A stretch of DNA of 11,691 nt from DATDVC01 sp036517695 (lineage in GTDB: Bacteria; Patescibacteriota; Minisyncoccia; Phycocordibacterales; WO2-35-19), in contig DATDVC010000024.1 of assembly GCA_036517695.1 (NCBI GenBank), positions 1 through 11,691 of the forward strand, read 5' to 3'. Both the position numbers and the translations under genes were made by a program. Below, one piece after another: positions 5,602 to 11,691 of this stretch (position 1 is the stretch's first letter; each line of letters begins with the position of its first letter). The notes below the pieces were generated by a model that ran no database searches, had not been told where the DNA came from, and was given only the letters and a program-made list of their open reading frames with translations.

Positions 5602-6465
5602 ATGCGAAAAATACGAAATAATACAAAAATAGAAGCAAAGAAAAGTTTAGGGCAGAATTTTTTGAGAGATCCGAAGATTTTGAAAAAAATTGTTGATTTT
5701 GCCAAAATCGAAAAAGAAGACACGGTGCTTGAAGTCGGTCCGGGGGAAGGAGCGCTCACAAAATTTCTTCTTGAAAGAGCGACAAGGGTGGTCGCGATCG
5801 AAAAAGATGGATTACTGGCGGAGAAACTAAAGGAAAAGTTTGAATCAGAAATTAAGAGCGAGAAATTGGAAGTAGTTGTGGGTGATATTTTGAACTATGA
5901 TCTATTGCCTACAAACTATAAACTAATCGGAAACATCCCTTACTACATTACTGGTGCAATTTTTAAAAAATTTTTGGAAAGTGAGAATAAGCCCTTCGAC
6001 TCCGCCCAGGGTAAACCGAAATCAATTTGCTTTGTGGTGCAAAAGGAAGTGGCGGAAAGGATCATGGCGCGGGACGAGAAAGAATCGATCTTGAGCATTT
6101 CAATCAAAATTTTCGGGAAGCCGGAGTTTGGCGGGGTGATCAAAGCGGGAAGCTTTTTCCCAAAGCCAAAAGTTGATTCGGCAATTATTGCGATAAGAGG
6201 AATAACTCCCATAACCCCACCCAACCCTCCCCTTGGTAAGGGGAGGGAAGACCAAAGAGACTTTGAAAAAAGGTTTTTTGAAATTTTGAAAGCCGGGTTT
6301 GCGCACAAAAGAAAGTTCCTAATCAAAAATTTAGTATCGTCAAAACTGTCAAGGCCAGGCATTAATAGTTTGATGGAAATTTTCAAAAAATGCGGTATTC
6401 CAGAAAAAGCGCGGGCGGAGGATTTGAAAGTGGATGATTGGCTGTGTTTAGCGAGAGAGCTTTGA
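5602..6465 (+). CDS. rsmA: 16S rRNA (adenine(1518)-N6/adenine(1519)-N6)-dimethyltransferase
   Basis: KsgA/RsmA, 287 residues, slightly above the family's usual 260-275. It transfers methyl groups from S-adenosylmethionine to two adjacent adenines in helix 45 of 16S rRNA during late 30S assembly. Visible motifs are KKSLGQNFL near residues 13-21, the SAM-binding EVGPGEG (44-50), the acidic VAIEKD after the second strand, and the catalytic GNIPYYI (110-116). The C-terminal helical domain has FFPKPKVDSAI and GFAHKRKFL. Two peptides look inserted: PFDSAQGK (131-138), and ITPITPPNPPLGKGRE (201-216). Both are encoded by palindromic repeats and sit where the family has variable loops, so the enzyme is probably active. 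It begins 4 nt after the helicase stop and is likely co-transcribed and coupled with it. Confidence 0.96.
   Translation: MRKIRNNTKIEAKKSLGQNFLRDPKILKKIVDFAKIEKEDTVLEVGPGEGALTKFLLERATRVVAIEKDGLLAEKLKEKFESEIKSEKLEVVVGDILNYDLLPTNYKLIGNIPYYITGAIFKKFLESENKPFDSAQGKPKSICFVVQKEVAERIMARDEKESILSISIKIFGKPEFGGVIKAGSFFPKPKVDSAIIAIRGITPITPPNPPLGKGREDQRDFEKRFFEILKAGFAHKRKFLIKNLVSSKLSRPGINSLMEIFKKCGIPEKARAEDLKVDDWLCLAREL
5992..6011 (+). repeat. in-frame palindromic repeat in rsmA, type A (PFDSAQG)
   Basis: CCCTTCGACTCCGCCCAGGG has complementary ends (CCCT/AGGG) and encodes PFDSAQG. It closely resembles a palindromic element reported often across bacterial genomes, whose other strand reads like CCTGAGCGAAGTCGAAGGG. 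Compared from memory with E. coli KsgA, the segment between the catalytic motif and QKEV is about 8 residues longer here, matching one 24-nt insertion flanked by AAGCCC and AAACCG. Confidence 0.65.
6205..6248 (+). repeat. in-frame palindromic repeat in rsmA, type B (C-run/G-run copy 4)
   Basis: CCCTCCCCTT (6225-6234) pairs with AAGGGGAGGG (6238-6247), a perfect 10-bp stem with a GGT loop, preceded by C blocks (6208-6222). It encodes TPITPPNPPLGKGR. It has the same plan as the intergenic copies at 1483-1509, 2316-2340 and 2371-2391, so it is a coding-region member of that family. Confidence 0.75.
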
Positions 6466-6471
6466 TATAAT
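6463..6471 (+). promoter_or_regulatory. extended -10 promoter (TGATATAAT), leaderless
   Basis: TG, A, then the perfect TATAAT (6466-6471). The last base is 7 nt before the ATG at 6478, so the predicted transcript starts at or next to the A of the start codon. The box overlaps the last codon and stop of rsmA (TGA 6463-6465). The -35 region is weak. It would start the envelope cluster as its own transcription unit. Confidence 0.6.
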
Positions 6472-6477
6472 CAAGAC

Positions 6478-7341
6478 ATGTCTATAGTGCCAAGCAAAAA
6501 AGTGTTGAGTTTCTTTGTGTTATCTGCCGCCGCCACATTTTCTGTAATCACAGTTTTTGGAAACGAAAAGACAAATACGAATTCGGGTGCAAATTTGGCA
6601 AATACTTTGACCCCCGGAGAAAAAATTTCGTTGCCTCAAAATCCAAATTGGCAAAATGATTTTGATACAATATCTTCAAACTACACAACAAATACCCAAA
6701 GCCAAGCTGAACAAACACCAGAAGAACAGACTACCACTGACGCAGTAGCCACATCTCTTTTGTCCAATTATTTAGTCCTCAAACAAAATGGCCTCTTGAA
6801 CCAATCTTCGGCCCAGAAGTTGGTGGACCAGAGTTTGAATGCTATTGAAAATTCGGGTAGCTCAAGAATAACAGAGGATAACCTAAATGTAATTTCAGAT
6901 AATGGAAACCAAACAGTTGCGGAGTACGGGGAAGATTTGGGATTAATTTTAAAATCCTATAAATCGGAAGGAGGTAGGAATGAAATTTTAATATTAAGAG
7001 AAGTTATGGAAAGGGCGGATCCCCAAAAAATCACTCAGTTGGAAGAAGTCGCTGAAGTATACAGGAACATTGCACATGAATTAAAAGTGATGCGAGTACC
7101 AAAAATTTTCGTAAAAGCACATTTAGATACAGTGAATGGAATGCTTGGTTTAGTCGCCGGTCTTGAAAAAATGGAAAAAGTTTTTGAGGACCCACTGATC
7201 AGTCTTCATGGTATTCAGCAATACCAAAATGGGGGCGATTTGTTTGTTCAGGCAACCAGAGCAAGTTCTGAATTTATAAAACAAAATGGTATTGAATATA
7301 AACAGGGGAGTGGTGGCTACTACTTGTTGTACGGGATATAA
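6478..7341 (+). CDS. membrane-anchored or secreted helical protein of unknown function
   Basis: A 287-residue protein with a hydrophobic segment at about 9-28 (VLSFFVLSAAATFSVITVFG) after a short basic start, so it is exported as a signal-anchored or secreted protein. Residues 30-85 are rich in Asn, Thr, Gln and Pro and probably disordered. From about 85 on it is predicted helical, including a stretch with the look of a compact helical domain (VPKIFVKAHLDTVNGMLGLVAGLEKM near 206-231), and ends in GGYYLLYGI. I have seen similar proteins placed before VirB6-like genes in CPR genomes but cannot give it a function. The ATG directly follows a strong extended -10 box. It lies 33 nt before the next gene. 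Confidence 0.85.
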   Translation: MSIVPSKKVLSFFVLSAAATFSVITVFGNEKTNTNSGANLANTLTPGEKISLPQNPNWQNDFDTISSNYTTNTQSQAEQTPEEQTTTDAVATSLLSNYLVLKQNGLLNQSSAQKLVDQSLNAIENSGSSRITEDNLNVISDNGNQTVAEYGEDLGLILKSYKSEGGRNEILILREVMERADPQKITQLEEVAEVYRNIAHELKVMRVPKIFVKAHLDTVNGMLGLVAGLEKMEKVFEDPLISLHGIQQYQNGGDLFVQATRASSEFIKQNGIEYKQGSGGYYLLYGI

Positions 7342-7342
7342 T
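7337..7342 (+). promoter_or_regulatory. possible -10 box (TATAAT) before the 405-residue gene
   Basis: A perfect TATAAT overlaps the stop codon of the preceding gene. The predicted start is near 7349, giving about 25 nt of leader before the ATG at 7374. There is no TG extension and no clear -35 box, so it may be chance in an AT-rich spacer. Confidence 0.3.
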
Positions 7343-7373
7343 TTAAATACGAAAATCATGCGAATTAACACTA

Positions 7374-8591
7374 ATGGCCACAAAAATACAAAAATATAAA
7401 AAGCTTTTTGCTAGTTTAATTGTTGTTACGGTATTTACTACTTCCTTTTCACCAATTTTTGCCAGGAGAGCCGAGGCTTTCGTTTTCACCGACTGGGTCA
7501 ACTTTGCAGTAAACGCAGTAACATCAATTACATCTAATGCCTTGTGGGTTAAGGAATATGCTCTAGATGCAGTGGCCTATAAAATGCTTGATCTTATAAT
7601 CCAGAGAATGACGGCTAGCACTGTAAATTGGATTAATAGTGGCTTCAATGGCAGTCCTGCTTATGTTGCTGACCCAACTGCATACTTCCAAAGCGTTGGA
7701 GACAGAGTGGCCGGAAGTTTTATCGCCGATAATCCAAACCTAAATTTCCTCTGTGGGCCAATAAGCGCTCAGATCAAGATCGCTTTAGCTCAAAGTTACT
7801 CCGGGTACAATGAAAGCTGGCAATGCACCCTAAGTGACGCTTATGGAAATATGGAAGATTTTATAAACGACTTCGAGCGAGGCGGTTGGGACAAATTTTT
7901 CCGCTTGACCCAAGAACCACAGAACAACCCGATCGGCGCATACCTCCAAGCCGAAGGATCTTTAGCAAGAGTTGTTGCTCAAGAACTGGGGGAAAAAGAA
8001 AAAGAGCTTGATTGGGGCAGGGGATTTATGTCTTTCCAAACATGTGAAAAGTATCCATTAGCTCTGCCGGGCGAAACAGAGCCATCTTGCATCCCGGGAA
8101 CAGAGTCAACCCAAACTCCAGGATCTGTGATAGAAGGTCAACTTGGAGAAGTTTTAAGTATAGGGGGGAAAAAGCTTGCTGTAGCGGACGAAATAAACGA
8201 GATAATTAGTGCTCTACTGAATCAACTTGTAAGTAGAGTAATTGGAGGCATAGGGGGTGGCCTTAGAGGATTGAGTGGGTCTGATCCAGCAAACAATAAT
8301 CAATCATTTACGGCACAATTGAACACTTCCGCAAATAATGCAGCGATTGACACTTACTTCAATCTATCCAACCAAAGCATTCAAAATACGCTAAACACTC
8401 CGACGCCAAACCCCTACGCCTGCAGAGAAAATCCCAATTTACCGGAATGTTTACCTCCCCCTGGAGATCCTAATAATACCGATGGCCAAGGAGTTATCAC
8501 CCCCCCAATTAGCGTCACCCCTACACCGACATGCGATCCGGCTCTAAACAATTGTGAGACGGCGGGACAGCCGCCGACAAGCCAATTTTGA
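7374..8591 (+). CDS. secreted envelope protein with Cys/Pro-rich tail, VirB6-adjacent
   Basis: A 405-residue exported protein. The signal peptide spans residues 1-35: basic MATKIQKYKK, hydrophobic core LFASLIVVTVFTTSFSPIF, probable cleavage after AEA. A mostly helical body (36-230) contains several cysteines (for example in NFLCGP, WQCTLS and FQTCEK) that could form disulfides outside the membrane. A region at about 248-290 (TPGSVIEGQL, ADEINEIISALLNQLVSRVIGG) is the stretch I associate with a conserved CPR family next to VirB6-like genes. A glycine-rich piece (291-302) precedes a low-complexity tail rich in Pro, Asn, Thr and Cys. The stop overlaps the possible TTG start of the next gene (TTGA at 8588-8591), which implies coupled translation. 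The function is unknown. A part in an envelope-spanning secretion or pilus complex is inferred from context only. Confidence 0.85.
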   Translation: MATKIQKYKKLFASLIVVTVFTTSFSPIFARRAEAFVFTDWVNFAVNAVTSITSNALWVKEYALDAVAYKMLDLIIQRMTASTVNWINSGFNGSPAYVADPTAYFQSVGDRVAGSFIADNPNLNFLCGPISAQIKIALAQSYSGYNESWQCTLSDAYGNMEDFINDFERGGWDKFFRLTQEPQNNPIGAYLQAEGSLARVVAQELGEKEKELDWGRGFMSFQTCEKYPLALPGETEPSCIPGTESTQTPGSVIEGQLGEVLSIGGKKLAVADEINEIISALLNQLVSRVIGGIGGGLRGLSGSDPANNNQSFTAQLNTSANNAAIDTYFNLSNQSIQNTLNTPTPNPYACRENPNLPECLPPPGDPNNTDGQGVITPPISVTPTPTCDPALNNCETAGQPPTSQF

Positions 8592-11098
8592 AATCAAAAA
8601 TGACCAAAAAATTTTTAACATTTGGAATATTGGCGATTGTGATGGTGGGACTATTGGTGCCGACCAATACAGTTTTTGCACTTCAATCAAACACCATTAC
8701 TGGCTGCGGGGGACACGCTGATTGTGTCAAATGTGTGGAGGGGGGTGGAGCTTGGGCCGATGGATCAGGGTTCGGTGAGGATGCTGTAGTTGGAGATTTT
8801 TGCAGGGGGGGCACAGAGGGCGACAAGGGGTCGATTTCAAATGCTGCCCAAGAAATAGCTGGTTCTTTCGTTTTTAAAGCTTTTGCCAAAGGAATTGGTG
8901 CTGTTTTATTAAAATTATCCTCTTGGGCATTGGGTATTTCGGGTAAAATCTTTGATTTTGTTGTGAAATTTTCAGTAATTGATATGGCCTCGAACCTCGA
9001 TGAGGAAGGCTTGGGTAGCAGCGTAAGCCAGGCATGGGCACAACTGCGAGACATTGCCAATATGTTTTTTATATTTGTTCTTCTTGTTGTCGCTTTTAAA
9101 GCAATGTTTTCGCTTAGTTTCGGTGATGTTGGTAAAAATGTTTTAAACATCATTATTGTGGCCCTTGTTATAAACTTCAGTCTCTTCTTTTCAAAAATAG
9201 TAATTGACGCGTCAAATATCGTGGCTATAGGATTTTACAATTCAATTGCATATTCAAATGTTTCCACAACAATAGGGGAAGGTGCAACTACTGGTGACAG
9301 TGGTGTAAACAGAACAATAACAAGTGGCTACATGAGATTACTTGGTTTACATAGTTTATATTCTCCAACCGTACTTTCCAGCGCAAACTTGCTCAATGGC
9401 GGAACAGACGCCGCCAACATGCTTGTATTTGGAATAATGGGTTCAATATTCATGTTGATTACCGCTGTAATATTTTTAATCACAGGAGTTATGTTTGTGG
9501 CAAGATTCATAATTTTAATATTTTTAATGATTCTTTCTCCAATAGCTTTTGTTGCAATAATAATTCCAGGGCGAGGAGGTTTGTTTAAAACATGGATGAG
9601 TGCTCTAATAGATCAATCATTTTTTGCTCCTTTGTTTTTTGCACTGACTTGGGTAGTATTTAAAATAGCCGCTGGATTACAAATAGGTACAACTCTTTTG
9701 GCTGCCAACAACGCGGATTTTGCCGCCCTTCTTGGCACACAACCTAGCGACAATTCGATTAAGCTGTTACTTAACTTTGTGTTACTCATTGGATTCGCCA
9801 TAATGGCCTTAGTTCTCTCCAAACAGATGGCGTCAAAAACTGCTGGGTTTACTGCCATAACAGGTGGGATGACGGCCGGAGTAGCTTTTGCCGGCAGACA
9901 AACAATCGGTAGAGGAGCAAAGTGGTTTGGCGATAATTTGAGAGAGCCGTTATCAAAATCCAGTGTTGGAAGGGGACTCTTGTGGACGGCAAATAAAGGA
10001 GCAGGGGGGAGTTTTGATGTCAAAGGCATCGGTGAAAGCAAGCTTGCAAAAGCAGTTGGCGGGGGAGAGTTGTTTAAGGGCCTAGGTTCCGCAACCGGCA
10101 AAGGCGGTTTTGCTAAAGCGATAGAAAAGAAGGCTGAGGCCAAAGTAAAATACGCTAAAGAAGTTTATGGTCAGACAGCAGAAGAAACGGAAGACGCAAG
10201 GAGAAAAGAGGTGATCTACAACTCAACAAAAACAAGCGACGAACAAAGAATCAAAGAAACGCGACAAAGAGCTGTAGAAAATGCCAAAGAAACAAGCGCC
10301 GACAATGAAAAGAGGAGACGGCAGTACCTGGAAGATAAAATTAAACCAAACCAGGAAGCGGTAGATAAGGCAAAACAAGAGCAGGCCGAAAAAGAAAGAA
10401 AACTGGAAGAAGAAAAGAAGCGCAGTGGCGGCAAATCGCCTCAAGCTTTCGCTCTTGAAAAAGAAGTTGAAGCGGCAAAAGCAAAAGTGGCGCAGGAAGA
10501 AAATAACTTAAAAGAGGCAGAGAAACGAATAGAAAATACGGATGAAACTTACAGAGAAATGAAAGAGGTTGCAGAAGGTTCAAAAGAAGAATATCAAGTA
10601 GCACTTAAGAACCTTAACCAAGAAATAAAAGATAGTGAATATTCACCAGAAGTTAAAAAAGCTAGAGAGGCTTGGATGGGCAAAAAAGAAGCTGGCAAGA
10701 GAAGGATGCAGGAGTTTGCAAATAGAGTTGAAAGAGGATCTCCTGTTTCAACAACCGTTGGAGCGCTCGCCGGAGGCGCCTTGGGGACTGTGTTTGGCGG
10801 ACCGCTTGGTGTAATTGGGGCTGTAATTGGAGCGGGAGCTGGCGCCGGCGGTGGCAGTTGGGCAGGAAGTAAATTGGGAGAAAAGGTCAAATGGACAAAC
10901 TGGAGAGGAAATACGGAAGCCGGAAGAAAAGTTAGGGAGGCGGCAGAAGGGAAAGATAAAAAAGACCCGAAAAAAGCAGCAAAGCAGTTCTTGAAAGACA
11001 TGGGGGTTGAAACCGATGAGGAAGAGGGTGGAGAAAAAGGTGATAAAAAAGAAAAAGAAGGGGGAGGTGAAGAAAAAGGGAAAAAAGATGAGTCATAA
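8588..11098 (+). CDS. VirB6/TrbL-like polytopic membrane protein with coiled-coil C-terminal half
   Basis: An 836-residue protein. A signal peptide (1-32) is followed by a small Cys-rich extracytoplasmic part (about 38-75, five Cys, Gly-rich) and an amphipathic or hydrophobic stretch (93-130). Hydrophobic segments lie near 154-175, 185-205, 278-328 (probably two passes), 339-364 and 391-412. This topology, with the long ILIFLMILSPIAFVAIIIPG segment, is like VirB6/TrbL, the inner-membrane channel component of type IV secretion systems. The C-terminal half is soluble: a charged Lys/Glu coiled coil (about 505-710), a glycine zipper (about 722-765, ALAGGALGTVFGGPLG and following), and a Lys/Glu/Gly tail. 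That half is unlike classical VirB6. The start is TTG overlapping the previous stop, or ATG at 8600 giving MTKKFLTFG. Neither has a visible ribosome-binding site. The VirB6-like assignment rests on topology and context. Confidence 0.88.
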   Translation: MKSKMTKKFLTFGILAIVMVGLLVPTNTVFALQSNTITGCGGHADCVKCVEGGGAWADGSGFGEDAVVGDFCRGGTEGDKGSISNAAQEIAGSFVFKAFAKGIGAVLLKLSSWALGISGKIFDFVVKFSVIDMASNLDEEGLGSSVSQAWAQLRDIANMFFIFVLLVVAFKAMFSLSFGDVGKNVLNIIIVALVINFSLFFSKIVIDASNIVAIGFYNSIAYSNVSTTIGEGATTGDSGVNRTITSGYMRLLGLHSLYSPTVLSSANLLNGGTDAANMLVFGIMGSIFMLITAVIFLITGVMFVARFIILIFLMILSPIAFVAIIIPGRGGLFKTWMSALIDQSFFAPLFFALTWVVFKIAAGLQIGTTLLAANNADFAALLGTQPSDNSIKLLLNFVLLIGFAIMALVLSKQMASKTAGFTAITGGMTAGVAFAGRQTIGRGAKWFGDNLREPLSKSSVGRGLLWTANKGAGGSFDVKGIGESKLAKAVGGGELFKGLGSATGKGGFAKAIEKKAEAKVKYAKEVYGQTAEETEDARRKEVIYNSTKTSDEQRIKETRQRAVENAKETSADNEKRRRQYLEDKIKPNQEAVDKAKQEQAEKERKLEEEKKRSGGKSPQAFALEKEVEAAKAKVAQEENNLKEAEKRIENTDETYREMKEVAEGSKEEYQVALKNLNQEIKDSEYSPEVKKAREAWMGKKEAGKRRMQEFANRVERGSPVSTTVGALAGGALGTVFGGPLGVIGAVIGAGAGAGGGSWAGSKLGEKVKWTNWRGNTEAGRKVREAAEGKDKKDPKKAAKQFLKDMGVETDEEEGGEKGDKKEKEGGGEEKGKKDES

Positions 11099-11106
11099 AA
11101 AATAAT

Positions 11107-11673
11107 ATGGACGAAAGCAAAAAAATATTAAAAGAGCAGATAGAGAGGTTGCCTAAGGCACTTAAGAAGTTTGTGCTAAACAATGAGTGGAGCAAAAAGC
11201 TAGAGACACATCTAAGCGTTTATAAGGTGGAAGAGTGGCAAAAAACTTCTATTGAAAATGAGGTATTTTTGATTTTGATGGGTTTCGATGAATATGGGAA
11301 TTTGCCGGGCAATATAGCAGAACACTCCGAAATAGATTTTGAGATGGCCGAAAAAATTTCAGAGTTTGTTATAAGAGATATATTAAAACCAGTAGCTGAC
11401 ATGGTCGTAAAAGAACATATTGAACCGGAGCGTAAACCACAAAGCTCCATCGGGCAATCATTCGAAGACCTCATACTAAACCAGGCGAGGGGGATGCAAC
11501 CGGCCAGACCGGCAGAGCCGACTGGCAGAATTATGAATCATGAATTAGGGATTATGGATAGGAAAGATAAGGCACCAGAAAATTTACCGACGGAACAGAA
11601 ACAAAATGAATTCTTGAAAACTCCTAATTATTCTACTAGTAATGATCCGTACAGAGAACCCCTCGAGAATTAA
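11107..11673 (+). CDS. small soluble helical protein with disordered tail, unknown function
   Basis: A 188-residue protein with no signal peptide or membrane segment. Residues 1-105 are acidic and predicted all-helical: LKEQIERLPKALKKFV, then NEWSKKLETHLSVYK, then ENEVFLILMGFDEYGNLPGNI, then MAEKISEFVIRDILKPV. This spacing resembles a family of small helical proteins I have seen in CPR genomes, without known function. Residues 106-188 are rich in Pro, Asn, Glu and Gln and probably disordered. They include IMNHELGIMD (142-151), which looks like a translated repeat. The ATG lies 8 nt after the previous stop without a clear ribosome-binding site, so the gene is likely co-transcribed with the VirB6-like gene. 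No terminator is visible before the window ends. Confidence 0.85.
   Translation: MDESKKILKEQIERLPKALKKFVLNNEWSKKLETHLSVYKVEEWQKTSIENEVFLILMGFDEYGNLPGNIAEHSEIDFEMAEKISEFVIRDILKPVADMVVKEHIEPERKPQSSIGQSFEDLILNQARGMQPARPAEPTGRIMNHELGIMDRKDKAPENLPTEQKQNEFLKTPNYSTSNDPYREPLEN
11530..11556 (+). repeat. in-frame AT-rich repeat in the last gene (IMNHELGIM)
   Basis: The sequence is built from near-copies of ATTATGAAT/CATGAATTAGG/GATTATG and encodes IMNHELGIM. Translated repeats of the form MNYELGIMN are common in metagenomic CPR and other genomes, which suggests a mobile or slippage-generated element tolerated in the disordered tail. This is recognition from memory, not a search. Confidence 0.5.
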
Positions 11674-11686
11674 CCTAATTATTCTA
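11623..11686 (+). repeat. 13-nt direct repeat flanking the 3' end of the last gene
   Basis: CCTAATTATTCTA occurs at 11623-11635, within the coding tail, and again at 11674-11686, just after the stop codon, 51 nt apart. Exact repetition of 13 bases in AT-rich DNA suggests repeat insertion or slippage around the gene end. Confidence 0.6.
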
Positions 11687-11691
11687 ATTGA

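Noticed and set aside
7358..7399. ATG at 7358 as start of the 405-residue gene or of a leader peptide
   Set aside because: It is in another frame and closes after 13 codons; the ATG at 7374 gives a clean signal peptide.
9613..10143. 176-codon - strand Pro/Ala-rich frame
   Set aside because: It is the antisense reading of the Gly/Ala/Lys-rich VirB6-like gene, with composition expected from that.
10110..10720. Lys/Glu-rich stretch as a separate gene fused by error
   Set aside because: The frame is continuous and codon use does not shift abruptly; a coiled-coil domain of the same protein is the simpler reading.
1..11691. CRISPR array or phage/defence cassette
   Set aside because: No regularly spaced repeats with unique spacers, and no Cas, nuclease-toxin, integrase or transposase genes were seen.

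Overview
The window looks like chromosomal DNA from a Candidate Phyla Radiation bacterium, most likely Parcubacteria or a close relative. The support is inferential: moderate to low GC, short or absent leaders with few Shine-Dalgarno sites, short compact genes, a VirB6/TrbL-like membrane protein flanked by secreted proteins of the kind I associate with this group, and many small palindromic repeats, some lying in frame inside genes. I could not confirm the taxonomy by search.

Layout. The 3' half of a tRNA with a long variable arm (probably Leu) opens the window. A small secreted orphan protein follows on the + strand (99-515). It converges on HU (hup, 623-895, - strand), and three hairpins lie around the junction. 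The - strand then carries rplT, rpmI and infC (1113-2243), the usual infC-rpmI-rplT translation operon in order infC first, and upstream of that a LysM/M23 cell-wall peptidase gene (2400 to at least 3365). A divergent intergenic region (about 3534-3665) separates this from the + strand block: a UvrD/PcrA-type helicase (3666-5597) tightly coupled to ksgA/rsmA (5602-6465). From 6478 to 11673 four + strand genes form what looks like a cell-envelope cluster: a signal-anchored helical protein, a secreted Cys/Pro-tailed protein, a large VirB6/TrbL-like polytopic protein with a coiled-coil and glycine-zipper C-terminal half, and a small soluble helical protein with a disordered tail.

How the parts relate. 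The left two thirds is housekeeping (translation initiation, ribosomal proteins, chromosome packaging, rRNA methylation, DNA repair, wall remodelling). The right third is probably part of a type IV secretion or pilus-like apparatus, judged mainly from the VirB6/TrbL-like topology. No VirB4 ATPase, pilin or other diagnostic component is inside the window.

The most interesting signals are: (i) ksgA carries two different palindromic repeats inserted in frame, each adding a short peptide to a loop of an essential-type enzyme; (ii) one of these belongs to a C-run/G-run hairpin family that also occurs three times in the nearby intergenic spacers; (iii) two + strand genes have an extended -10 box exactly placed for leaderless transcription; (iv) the M23 peptidase has a coding-like N-terminal extension with no ordinary start codon, next to an ATG-GCT-TAA hairpin. 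I did not find a clearly new multi-gene defence or mobile system.
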